Source of the DNA: Aurifilum marmelostoma
Lineage: Eukaryota; Ascomycota; Sordariomycetes; Diaporthales; Cryphonectriaceae
Direction of reading: 5' to 3'
Assembly: GCA_027559495.1 (NCBI GenBank)
Contig: JAMXSV010000010.1
Coordinates: 186,001-250,000 of the forward strand
Length of the DNA stretch: 64,000 nt
In this document: positions 47,136-58,827 of the stretch, piece by piece
Layout of the letters: every line of letters begins with the position of its first letter
Numbering within the stretch: the stretch's first letter is position 1
The notes under the pieces: model-generated
The model's database searches: none
What the model was told of the DNA's origin: nothing
What the model saw: the letters and a program-made list of their open reading frames with translations, nothing else
Translations under genes and position numbers: made by a program

Positions 47136-47202
47136 GACACACACACATGCATACACACACACACATGCATACACACACACACATGCACACACACGCGCGC
47201 GC
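47136..47202 (+). repeat. CA/ATGC minisatellite
   Basis: Three tandem 16-bp-like units of (AC)n followed by ATGCAT or ATGCAC, ending in (CG)n. Almost entirely alternating purine-pyrimidine. Confidence 0.85.
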
Positions 47203-47701
47203 AATTCTAGACTTTGAGAAAAATAGATATCATGAATTGAGTTTCGATATGTGTGAGCAGTCCCAGGAGATCACAAAAGCCGGGACTCCAGACCATCCTG
47301 CTAAGCTTTGATCGTATCAGGGGGTAGGATGATCATCGACAGTCCGGCGGGGCCCTCCTCACCCCTGATTTATCAAGACCAATATGTTTGTGTTATATGG
47401 TACAGACTACCATGCCATGCGTTCATTCGTTGGAGACACTGCCCGCCCAAGAGGTAGATGACGGCGGTTCAGCTAGAGGTGCCAAGGAACCCTCGAGCCC
47501 TTTCCAATACCTCTTGATGGCCATCAGAGACCCGGAGCTCCCCACCACGGATGAATGTGCTGATGGAAATGAACTTCAAACATTCCCATCCGCAGATTCA
47601 TGGGGTGATCCGGTCGACCGGATTTGGCCCCCTTCCCCAGGACTGAATCATGGCGGGCGTGGGATTGAGGGCCTCGCGTGGTCCTGACAGACTTGGTGGA
47701 A

Positions 47702-47710
47702 AATATATAT
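47702..47710 (+). promoter_or_regulatory. TATA-like box of the CE5 gene
   Basis: AATATATAT lies about 125 bp before the ATG at 47832. Confidence 0.45.
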
Positions 47711-47831
47711 CGGTGTGGCCTGGCCCATGACCGCTACTTCTCATGTGGCCTTCAGTCCCACCAGCACACACACGCACACACAACAACTCACAATCCTTCA
47801 CGTGTACAACTCTTTTCCAAATCCTGCAAAT

Positions 47832-48639
47832 ATGTTCAGCAGAACCACCACCACCCTGACCCTCGGCCTCCTCCTCGCCACCGGGGCCCTCGCCTCCCCA
47901 GTCGACAACACCGCGCCCGCGGCGCAAGCAGGAGAGAAGCGCCAGAGCTGCCCCGGGGTGCACGTCTTTGGGGCGCGCGAGACGACGGCCAGCCCAGGCT
48001 ACGGCACGGCGGCGTCCGTGGTCAGCGCCATCGTGGCCGCGCACTCGGGCGCCACCTCGGAGGCCATCTCGTACCCTGCGTGCGGCGGGCAGTCGACGTG
48101 CGGCGGCATCAGCTATGCCGACTCGGTGTCGCAGGGGACGAGCGCCGTCGTCACCGCCGTGAGCAATTATGCGCAGCAGTGCCCCAGCACGGAGCTCGTG
48201 CTTGTTGGGTACTCCCAGGTGCGTTTCCATGCCCCGACACACGCGAGTTTATAATGGATAACGAACACACACACACACACACACACAAGAGACAGAATAG
48301 CTGACCATGGTATAAAACAAACAGGGAGCCGAGATCTTTGACGCGGCCCTCTGCGGCGCCACGGGCAGCGGCGGGTCCATCGGCTCGTACAACATCAAGG
48401 CGGCCATCTTCATGGGCGACCCGCGGTTCAAGGCCGGCGCGCCCTACAACGTCGGCACTTGCACGACGGGCGGGTTCGACCAGCGCTCCGGGTCCTGCGG
48501 CAGCTTCAACGGCCTGATCCAGTCGTACTGCGACTCTGCCGACCCGTACTGCTGCAATGGGAACAATGCTGCTGTTCACCAGGGCTATGCGAACGAGTAT
48601 GGCTCACAGGCCGAGTCCTTTGTCAACAGCAAGCTGTAG
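47832..48639 (+). CDS. CE5 acetylxylan esterase (secreted)
   Basis: Exons 47832-48218 and 48325-48639 give 233 residues. A signal peptide (MFSRTTTTLTLGLLLATGALA) and a short propeptide ending in KR precede the mature QSCPGVHVFGARETTASPG. The catalytic Ser is in GYSQG, split by the intron after GYSQ; the catalytic Asp lies in DPYCCNG and the His in VHQGYANEYG. Cysteine placement (CGGQSTCGG, CNGNN, CTTGG) fits CE5 acetylxylan esterases rather than cutinases. It removes acetyl groups from xylan, helping the divergent GH11 xylanase. No carbohydrate-binding module follows. The 106-bp intron contains (AC)12. Confidence 0.93.
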
Positions 48640-51170
48640 GTTTGGAGAGGAGATATGAGGGCAAGGGGAAAAGGGGGTAAAAGAGAATCAGGACAGGGAA
48701 AAAAAAAAAGACAGAGGGAGAAGTGGACGAGAAAAATAGTACCATCTTAGTGCGAGAGAGAAAGGAGAGGAGGAGGAGGAGGAGGAGGAGGAGGACCCTA
48801 CGAGATACCTCCCACTCTGGTGTGATACCTGTGACCAGTGTATATTTACCATATATTCTTCAAGTACACATACTAGCCATTCAAGAACAAAAACAAAAGT
48901 TTTCTTGCCTTCTCACAACCCCAGCAGGAAAAAGTCTGACGAGAAATGACCTGGTGTGGTTTCAAATAGCAGAGGCGGCGGTGGTCTGTGAGGCTGATGA
49001 TGTCTTTTTTTTCTTTCCTTTCCCTAGGCGGTGGCACCCCTGCTTGTGGCTGGTCCCACTGAGCCCAGTCCCAGTTCCAGCTCTAGGCCCACCCTTGGCG
49101 GCGTCAGCCTGGATTTGACGCGGTAGAAGCGGTCGCGCAATGGAGTCCGTCCGTACAGTGAGTAAAAGGACCAGAACGGTGCTGTAGCAAGGGGAAGTTT
49201 GACGGGACACAGGCTCCATAGAGAAGGCCACTCATGGGCATCCCAGACCCTGAGCTGACGACGCCGAGTACATCCATTCATCTATAGACGCGCAACTACC
49301 AAAATGAAGTAGCAACACAAAAAAAAAAAACAGATCAATAAAGGCAATAAACAGATAAACAAATCATCCAATACCACAACATGTGAATAGCGGTGATGGT
49401 GTGGATCAAAAAAAGCCCCCCCCCAAAACCAACCACTCAACAGTAGTAGCGGTACACCATCCCTCATCCGGGTTGCGAGGTGGGCTGGCAGGGCTGGTTT
49501 TTGGGTGGCTGGGAAGGGAAAAAAAAGTGTGGGATCGTCAACAGGACGTGCCTAAGCGAATGGACTTGTCGGCAAATTCCCCTATGAGATCATGTTCCTG
49601 GTTTGAATGAGGAAAAAAAAAGCCCCATTGCGACGAGACGTTGATCTCATAACGGATCAACGGGTCGGCAGATTAATTAAACTGACAGATCTTCAGCATT
49701 TGATTTTTTTTTTAATTTTTTGATGAAGGCTGTTGGTCGGTGCAGGACGAGAAGGACGACGGAGGAGCCATCGCCAACAGACGACACAAGAGAGAGACAC
49801 ATACACCACCCCCAACACAACAACCAGAGACAGAAGACAAAAGAGGAGTACGATGAGGTCAGAGTCAGGGAATGGCTGTCCTTGACCGGCTCGGCCCCGT
49901 GAGGATCGGGGATTGAGCAGGAGATCAAATCAAATTGCTCGTCGACAGCCAAAGTGTTCAGAGAGACGAGCCGATTCAAGGTCGAGAGGCCGTGGTGGTG
50001 GGCCCAATGTGGCCTGTGAGATCCCAGCCGCAGGAACAGACGTGGGGTACACATGCCACACCATAAGACGTACTGGGGACAGGAGTGGTCTACCATGTAG
50101 TAGTATTCTCTCTTTTTTTTTTTTTTTTTGTCTGGTTCCCCCTTCTCCTCTTTTTGGTCCCTACGGAGAACTCCATGGACTCGGTATCTTGAGGCTCCAC
50201 CTGGCTGAGCAGGTTGAGCAAGGGCTGGGGCGGAACAGACACGACAGGGCATGCTAACACTAAATGTGGTTGTGTGTAGTAGTGATGGTGTGAGCCAGCC
50301 ACTGGCCTTTTGCCATTGCTGTGTTGTCTACAGGCGTAATGCAACAGGATAGGAGGGGGAGGGGAGGGGGGGGGGGGGGATGGGAGGAGGAGGGGGTCAC
50401 TGATAAGGGAACATCACCCTGGCAACGGTGCCCTGAGTGACCAAGATTGCTGTACCCATCAAGGACTCACTATAGTGTAGTGCTAAAACGACAGTGCCAT
50501 AGTGATTGGTACGTAGTCAGATAGTCAACGTTGGGCACCTCGGTTGCCTGAGCCGAACCTAAACCTTCCCCCCCTCCCTCTCTCCTCCCTCTAGGGCATC
50601 CCCCCTCCCAGGGACATCCTCCCCCCCCCAACCCTAGGCCTTGCACTTGCTACTGCAGCCCATGCTGGTGAATGACCCACTAGAACCCACTCAAATGCAG
50701 CGCCTGCTGCGTCCCACTGTGCCTCGTCTCCCTCTCTACATAGTACACACACAACAAGCTGGGAAGGTGACCACCAGAATTGGAACCTGACACGCTGCCC
50801 CAAGTAAATAATCACAGCATTAGCAGCATCTGTACCTGGCTGGACGTTGCTGGGCTCCTCCACATTTCTCCTGGAGGGGGGGGGTGGTTCTGGCTGCGGG
50901 CCCAGTCTGTACTGTACCATCGTATATCCTGTCTCACTTGCATCCTCTAGGCCATCCTTCCCACCCGCACCAGTACATAGCACTGTCATTCATCCATCCA
51001 CCATATCCAATCCACTCTGGTTCCCATCGACTCAACCACCAACCAGCTGTGCAGCGTGTTTCTTTGACAACACCAGCCTGTCCTGCTCCAGCCTGCCAGC
51101 TCAGAGACTCAGGACTGACTGTCTTGGATCCATCACCTGTCAGTGCTCATGATGACAGCAGCAGCATGAC
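48640..51170. other. Long intergenic region
   Basis: These 2.5 kb hold no gene I can support. There is a (GAG)n run at 48767-48793, poly-A at 49319-49330, poly-T at 50110-50128, G-rich runs at 50352-50379, and from 50800 a CA/CT-rich stretch that probably is the leader of the next gene. Confidence 0.5.
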
Positions 51171-54100
51171 ATGACCAACCCCACAAAGCACTGGCATGAG
51201 GCAGCAGCAGCAGCAGCAGCAGCAGCATCATCAGAGCAGCAGTACCAGCTTACTCATGAATTAATTGCATCACATTCCACTCTGTTTACTGTCGTTCCCA
51301 CAGCAATTGACAGCGCTGCACCACCATCTCCCCTCCCCTACCCTACCCCCTGCAAACCACCACCACCGACTCCTGCTCCTCCTCGTCCTCTACCACAGCC
51401 CAACATGGCAGCAATACATAAATCACCCTTCAACTTCTCAGAGACGAGACAGCAGTTTGAGCAGCAGCAACACCAACAACCACCACAGACCAAACCAGCT
51501 GGTGGCGGTCTGAGGTCATTCATCCACAGGAGGAACAACTCGGATGGCGGCAACCTCCCCTCGTCCTTCTCCCCTACCAAGTCGACAACCACCACTGCCA
51601 CCACCAACGCCATAGCCACCTCTACTCCCTCCTCGCCCTTCTTTCCACCATCTCCTGGTGCTGCTCCCGGCCAGCCAGACCAGCAGCGGCAGGACAACAG
51701 CACAGCCACCAGCAACAGCAACCGGCGCCCACTCAGCATGGCCTGCCCCAGGCTCCAGCTCGAGACCCAAGCCCTGGGCCAGTGGCAGCAGACAGGCCCT
51801 GTTGCCATTGACAGCCCTCACTCCCCGACCAAGACAGCACGCGACAATAATACCAGCAGTCACAATGCCGACCAAAGCAGTCCCACCAAGGCAGCCTCCA
51901 GATCCAACCTGTCCACCCTCTCCACCAGGTTTTCCAACTCCAACAACAACAACTCCCCCTCCAGGGACAAGCCAACTGCTGCCAAAGAGAACCCCCAGGA
52001 CAAGAACAACAAGGTCAGGTCCTCGACCAACCTCAAGGGCCTGCTGCTCTCCCGCCCCAAGTCCGACAAGACCATGAACCTCTCTCTGGAGAAAGACAGC
52101 CAGCAGGGCAAGAACAAGGAGAACAGGAAGCCCTCAGATCCCAACTCGCCAGCGATTACGCCCATCTACGCGCAGTTCTGCAAGGGCTCCTCTCTGGGCG
52201 GCACCGTCTCTGTCCCCAGCTCGCCCTTTGATATGCCCAGTGACCCCTTCACCCAGGCCGGCCTGCTGAACCTTCACAGCTCGTACCGACCTGCCGCCGC
52301 ATCCAGCGGGACCTCCGGCCCAAAGCAGAGGCCCAAGTCGTTCCAGCCCCAGCACATCTCAAAGTCCGACACCGCCGGCGTGGATCAGCAGCAGCAGCAG
52401 CAGCACAGGGTCACACGCGGGAGGCTCAAGACCGACGACGAGCAGTCCGAGGGCCAAAAGTCGTCTACCTGGGCCAAGACGCGGTCTGGGTCGCGCGCCA
52501 GGGTCATGTCGGCCCTCTCCAACCTGGGAGGCGGCCAGAAGTCCAAGTCGTCCTCGCCCACCCCCGAGCCCGAGCCGAGCGAGCCCCAGATCGATCCCAA
52601 GGATGTCGACAGGCACCTCGAGGCCATGCTGGACAGGCGCAACATCCCGGAGAACCAGAGGTACAAGATGCGCAACCTGAACAGCACCATCAAGATGGAG
52701 TTCATCCGCCAGGACTGGGCAGAGGCCGACGCCAAGAAGCTGGGCCGCCGGCCCACAAACGACAGCGACGACTCCGCCGTGGCCGCGGGCCAGAACTCGG
52801 TGCGTGGTGGTGACGCGGGCGGCGACAAGAGGCACACCCGCGGCAGGAGCTTCACCTTCTCGCGCAACAGCTGGAAGATCGGGGGCTCCCCGTCCAAGGG
52901 CAAGAAGAAGGATGCGCCTGCCAAGGGCCACAGCAGGAACAAGTCGATAGACAGCGTGGTCACGGACAGGCCCCCCCTCGGCAGGCTCGCACGCCGGCAG
53001 CGGGATCATGGCCAAGGTCACTGGCCAGCAGCCGTCTGACTTTGTGAACTACCTGCGCAAGGTGCAGAAGCCAGAGGCCGTCGAGGTCGGCAAGCTCCAC
53101 AAGCTGCGCCTGCTGCTCCGCAACGAGCGCGTGGCGTGGACAGAGGACTTCATCAGACAGGGCGGCATGAAGGAGATTGTTGGTCTGCTGCGGCGGATCA
53201 TGGATGTCGAGTGGAGGTAAGTTTCATAACCCCCCCCCCCCCCACACGCACACACACTGCCGCCCGCCCGGGTTGAGAGTCAAGATCCCAGTCGAGCCGG
53301 GTTTTCTAACGTATCTCTTGTACGCACAGGGAGGAGCATGAAGATGCACTGCTGCACGAAGACCTGCTCTGCCTCAAGGCCCTCTGCACGACCGCTCTGG
53401 CCCTGCAGTACCTACACGAGATCCAGGACACGCTCCTCCCCGCCCTGATCCACCTGATCTTCGATCCCGAGCGAAAGGGACCGAGCGAGTTCACGACACG
53501 AAACATCATCACCTCGGTGCTCCTCACGTACATCCAGAGCAGCACGGAGGAGGAACGCGTGACCAGGGCCCAGACCGTCCTGTCGTACCTCCGTGACCCG
53601 GCGCCCAAGGAAGAGGAGCGACCGGTCGACTTTGTCCTGGAGATGAGGCGAGAGCGGCCCTACCGGGTGTGGAACAAGGAGGTGGTCAGCGTCACAAAGG
53701 AGGTCTTCTGGATCTTCCTTCACCACCTCAACGTGGTGGCCCTGCCCGCAGGGCGCGACAGGTCCTCTGAGGACATCCGGAAGACGGCGACCAACGACAC
53801 ATCCGCCACACGCCACAGCGACCGGGTGGTGACCACGAGCAGGTCGTGGACCGATGACAAGTATGCGTACATGCACCGGCACTTCCCACAGGAGCGCCCG
53901 CCCGTCCCCGCGGCTCCATATGTGGGCGGCGTCGAGTGGGACGCCACCAACTACCTCGCCTCGCACCTGGACCTGCTGAACGCCATCATCGCCTGCACGC
54001 CCACGCAGGCGGACCGGAACGCGCTGCGGGAGCAGTTCCGCATGTCAGGCTGGGAGCGCTGTCTGGGCGGCAGCCTGAGGTTGTGCAAGGAGAAGTTTTA

Positions 54101-54320
54101 TCCAGGTGTCCACGACGCACTTCGCACGTGGGTGGCTGCGGCCGCAGACGATGGCTGGAACGTCCGCGACGTACGCTTCGGACCGCCACAAGAGTCCCGG
54201 AGCGCATCTCCCAAGAAGGCGGCCCCTGCCGGTGCGTCGCCCAAGAAGGAGCCGCCCCCAAGGCTGGAGATGCCCGAGCTGGATTTCGTCCTGGACGGGC
54301 CCCTGTCCGCTGCCCCCTAG
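51171..54320 (+). CDS. GBD/FH3-domain protein (formin-like regulatory region, RID1-like), one apparent frameshift
   Basis: Exons 51171-53216 and 53330-54320 give about 1011 residues; an in-frame ATG at 51405 (MAAIHKSPFNFSETR) may be the true start because the first 78 residues are low-complexity. Residues up to about 460 are disordered, rich in Ser, Gln, Asn and Pro. From about 473 a GTPase-binding/FH3 region begins (IDPKDVDRHLEAMLDRRNIP, later SDFVNYLRKVQKPEAVEV and EDLLCLKALCTTALAL), continuing as armadillo-like helices to about 950. FH1 and FH2 are absent, so this is not a formin itself; similar fungal proteins are annotated as GTPase-binding RID1. It probably binds a Rho GTPase in polar growth (inference). 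One extra C in the C7 run at 52971-52977 separates the two frames. Confidence 0.82.
51201..51227 (+). repeat. (GCA)9 repeat, encodes poly-Ala if translated
   Basis: Nine GCA units just after the ATG at 51171. If translation starts at 51405 they lie in the leader. Confidence 0.9.
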
Positions 54321-55232
54321 TGGGAGGAGGACAAGTGGGCGGGGATGTTTGACGGGCTGAAGAGAGAGTTGGCACAGGGGAACACAACAGCCACAGCAAT
54401 AGGCTGGGGTTCTTGCACCAGAGACCACTGTCGATGAAACAAAAGGAACCTGGGAGGAAGAAGAATCTGCAGTCCGACTGTCAGCAGCATGAAGGAACAC
54501 ATCAGCATGAGCCAAGATCAGCACCCGTACATACATACACACATGATCATTTCTGGGGGGCTCGAGGAGTTTGGACAAAATGGAAGGAACACAACAAGCA
54601 CGGCAAGACTTTGTATAAAGCTGTTTTTTTTTTTTCTGATTTCGTGTTTTCTTTAAGGGGGTTTTTGACGACCACAGGCGCAAGGCATGGCAAGGAAGGA
54701 TGGTGTTGTTGTTTGTTTTCCGACATTTTCTGCCTTTTTTTTCCTTTCCTTTTCCTCTCGGAGTTCCTGTTCTGCCGTACTTTCAACAGGGTACATACTC
54801 ATCTTCTTCAAGGCCACGCCAGCAGGATGGATCGCAGCGGGTCATTGCACTATTGCATGGAAGTCGGCCATTTGTTCGCCTGCCCTTCTTTTTTCGAGAG
54901 AGCGAAGGCGGGCTCAGAGAATTGGCACTGCGAGGAATAAGGAGGACCAGCTGCCACTGTTATTCTTCAACATCATATGCTGATGTCTGATGACAGGCGG
55001 TGGTCAAGGCGGAGAAGGGAAGAAGGCTGAGGGCTCTTGCGTCCACAGCAGCAGCATCATAATGATTATGTGTAACGACTAAATGAATGTCTCATACTAC
55101 CAAGTTCTGTGCGATCTGATCTGATGTAAACAAACTCCTGATGTTTATAAAATCGATGGTGTTGAACAGCTGGGTGTGGTGAAGAGGGGTTTCGGCCTCT
55201 CTCCCCTCTTTCTCTATACTATACAGCCTCAC
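54321..55232. other. Convergent 3' intergenic region
   Basis: These 912 bp separate the stops of the GBD/FH3 gene and the leucine-rich-repeat gene. T-rich tracts occur at 54624-54635 and 54735-54760. No gene is visible. Confidence 0.55.
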
Positions 55233-57078
55233 TCACTCAATCCCATCCAGCCTCTCCCACAGCAGCCTGTCGTCCTCGTTGAGGTCCAGGTCCCAGAATT
55301 TCCGAGCTTTTCCAGCAGCCAATTTCCCTTTGTCCCTCGTCCGATACACGGAATCAATAAGTCTCACGTCTGGATGGTTCCTCAACAGCCTCGACAGGCC
55401 ATTCATACTGATGAAGTCCCCATACGGCACACCTTGCGCCATCTGCCCCTCGCCGCCATAAAACCGTACATAATTCGCCTCAAGAGCCCGTCGTACCCGC
55501 AGGGAACACGACCTCCCACCACCACCACCACCCTCCCCTCCCTCCGCTCCCTCCCCGGCCGCGCCAACAACCCGCACCGCCTCGAACCCGACGAGCGAGG
55601 ACGACCGCGCAACCACGGCATCCCGCACCTGCTCCAGCCCGGCGCGCGACAGCGCCACGAAGCCCAGGTGCAGGAACCGCAGCGACGAGCTGTCGGTGAT
55701 CAGGTCGCTGACGGCGGGGACGGCGTCGTCGGCGATGTGGTTGGACCGCTGGCCCAGGTCGGCGGTGCTGAAGCGGGAGGCGAGGTCGAGGTGGCGGATG
55801 TGCGGGTGGGCGGACAGGGCGGCGCAGACGGCCGAGACGCCGGCGGGGGACAGGCCGCAGGAGGCGAGGGTGAGGACCTCGAGCGTGGTGTTGCCTGCCA
55901 GGCCTGCGGCCAGTGCCCGGGCGCCCTCGTCGCCCAGCGGGTTGTTGGACATCATGAGGTAGCGGAGCCTGCATGCCGGAGAGGCCAGGAACCCGGCGAC
56001 GGCCCGGGCCGCGGCGGTGGCAGCCCCGTTGGCGTTGATGTAGATGGCCTCGAGGCCGTTGCTGGTGCGCGCGAGGCCGGCGAACAGCGCCGCGGTGCCC
56101 CCGTCGCCCAGCTCGCAGGTCTCGACGTCCAGCACGCCCAGGCGCGGCGCGGAGCCGACGAGGCGGAGCATGTCGCCCACGCAGCCCGGGCCGAGCGGGT
56201 TGCGCTTCAGCCAGAGGCCGCCGAGGACCTCGCTCCCGCACAGCGCGGCGGCCAGGTCGCGGAGGCCGTGCGGCTTGATGTGGTTGCCCGCCAGGTACCA
56301 GGTCGCGATCCTGGCCGGGTGGTCCCGCGCGAAGCGGGCGATGCGGCGGGCGCCGTGGTTGGTGATGACGTTGTTGCCGAGGAGGAAGTGGCGGATGTGG
56401 GTGTTGTGGTCGAGGGCGTCCATGAGGGCGTCGATGTGGTCGGGCCCCACGACCATCTTGCAGAGGTCGAGGCGGCCGTCGTCGTAGACTACGCCGCGTT
56501 TGAACTCTAGGAGGCGGGTGTCGTCGTGGCCTGGCTCTCTGCCGATGGTGATGCCCAGCGAGGAGGCGTGCGTGTTGTCGTCGTCGTCGTCGTTCAGCAA
56601 GGCATCCACCCGTTCTTTACACCCTTGGTCGTCGTCCTCACCACCACCACCACCACCACCCGTCAGAAACGCAAAACAATCTGCAAAGTCCTCCCTCTCG
56701 CCAATACGAACAGGCATGGGCCGCGCCCTAGGGAGCTCAACAGGGTCCGCAGCCGGATCCCAGGCCCCCCACCCAAGCCGCGCCCGCTCCAGCGACGACC
56801 TTTTCCGCCTCTCGTCCTCCGCAGCAGCAGCAGCAGCCTCCACGGCGCGGCGTGCAGCCACGGCGCGCTTGCGCTGCTTCTCGTAGCGGATGATGGCCAT
56901 CTCGGGGCTGTCGTTGGGGAAGAGGATGCTGGCGATCTGCTGGGCTTTGGGGCGCTGGGGGTGGGGGCGTCTTCTGGGGAGGTCGAGGATGGCGGGTGGG
57001 GGGGCTTGGTAGTTGGTTTTCGTGGGCTGTTCTGAGCAGGGCCGCGCAGGATTGGGGGTCTATCTCTTGGAGGGACAT
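55233..57078 (-). CDS. Leucine-rich-repeat (ribonuclease-inhibitor type) protein, one apparent frameshift
   Basis: A single exon of about 614 residues. MSLQEIDPQSCAALLRTAHEN starts one frame; removing one base from the G7 run at 56998-57004 joins it to PPPAILDLPRRRPHP and KAQQIASILFPNDSPEMAI. A charged, Ala-rich segment (EKQRKRAVAARRAVEAAAAA) and an Asp/Gly-rich linker follow. From about residue 200 to 500 there are at least seven 28-residue repeats of the ribonuclease-inhibitor type, for example LRYLMMSNNPLGDEGARALA and LEVLTLASCGLSPAGVSAV. The C-terminal 80 residues are polar. No kinase, F-box or NACHT domain is present. Such scaffolds bind proteins; the partner and role are unknown. Confidence 0.82.
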
Positions 57079-58827
57079 ATTTGTGGGGGGGGAGGGGGAG
57101 GGGGGGCTTTGAACTTAGATGAGAAGAAGGATAGTGAAGGTGGTGACAGGCTGAGTTTTAATGTGCATGAATGAGCTTGACTTTTTTTTTTTTTTTTTTT
57201 TCCAAATTGTGTCTTTGGAGAGATGAGTATCGTGAGGCTGTTGTCACAGAGAAAAGAAGACAAGTTTTTCTTGGTGAACCAGCACAGTTATATGTTTACG
57301 AAGGGACGTCCACATATGTCTATATACATGTCCTCGAGGCTGAAAGTTGCAACACAGCTGCGCATAAACTTGGAGTAACTCCTCGGGGCAGAGTCAACAA
57401 TCAGGTCCACTTTAGGCATATTCAGATGTGACTCAATCTGACAATATTCAAGGTGTGGGATTTCCGATGGAGCACAGGTCTATGCGCAACCGCGCACACG
57501 TCAGACGCGAGCACGTCGTGGCCCCATCTGCAGCCTTTTCTGGACACCTTGATGATCGGAGTCGGCCCAGACTCTTTCTATGCCGAACACCAAATAGCTA
57601 TTCATATATTATCTCAAACGTCATTGCTGGGCTCGTCCTGACTCCGTCGAGACAGACAGGTGACGGGCCCAATGCGCTGCCAGAGAGGATTCAGGTCATC
57701 AAATATATCATTCATTATAGAAAGGTCTACATCTAAGAATAGTATATGTGTATAAGTGCTCCGATTTTATGCCAAAAAGTGCTTTCGAAGCTATTTGGTG
57801 CTTGTTGTTGATAGCCCACCTCCAGTTTAACGAGGCCTTCAGTGATATTTGGTTCCCAGGCAGCCTCGTCCGCAATGGGCCACTACTCAGCGCCGTAATT
57901 ACAAATTAGTATACGCAGGTAGTGCGAAGTTGAATTCGTCTTTGACAACATTTATAGTTCTCAACAGATAATGATGATGATCATAAATCAACACAAGGAG
58001 TGATCACCAATCTATAATTACTTGCAAATCTCACGCGAAGACCTCGTGGTGACCAACAGCATAAATGGACCTGACAGATTTTGTTATAAGATCTGACAAT
58101 GATTGCAGTCTTCTTGTACTGGTCAAGTGGAGCTCACACCACGAGGTAAGTGGAAACTGCCTGTGGTGTCAAGCTGGATCTTGACATATTTGCTGAATAA
58201 TTAACTACAACCCTAAGCGTTAACCTGTAGCCACCTGCTCATGTGCGAAGGCTATATTTCACGGGATAATTATCTACATATCCACTCTGTCTGCACTGTG
58301 CCTATAACCTGTGGCGAGGACAACCCATTGTGAAACCTCGCCGCAGTGCAGATAATGTGACACGTAATATTGGAAGATCTTGAGTTTGCCCTTCTGCATA
58401 ATTGCAGGCCTCCTGTGTAATGTTTAGGCAGAGTAAGGACAATAAGGTCTCCATATATCACAAGTGTGTTTATCGTGGCAGAATAGACGCCCAAACCTCA
58501 ACCATTCCCACTCACAACGTGAATATACACCACTACATACATAAGTGTTGAAGCTGGTAATTATCTAGATAATACTCGCATCATGTAGTACTATGTATCG
58601 TATATTAAGTGTGGAAACGCGGGCCACCCTACCTCTGATCTTGGTTCTCGCTACTATATCAGTACTCTACAAGGCTGAGATATAATATCTGAGATGACCC
58701 CGTCCAGAAACCGAGTAGGATAGTATCCCTCACAGCAAATGAGACTCGCTGAAATGGGCAGAGCTATTACCACGTACCATTTCAACAGCGTCGTCGGCTT
58801 ACTCTGCGACAATATCACAAACGTCCC
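57079..58827. other. AT-richer intergenic region
   Basis: These 1.75 kb start a gene-poor stretch. A T20-type run lies at 57182-57201. From 57400 to 58800 the base composition is visibly more AT-rich than the genes to the left, with only short open frames. It may be old, mutated repeat DNA, but I recognise no element. Confidence 0.45.

Larger units (their letters stand above)
45941..47831. promoter_or_regulatory. Shared divergent region, xylanase / acetylxylan esterase
   Basis: A 1.9 kb region between two xylan-degrading genes that point away from each other. TATA-like boxes stand about 125 bp from both start codons, and two GGCTAR motifs lie in the middle (listed separately). A minisatellite is at 47136-47202 and a C13-type run near 46206-46218. 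I see no gene. Confidence 0.5.
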
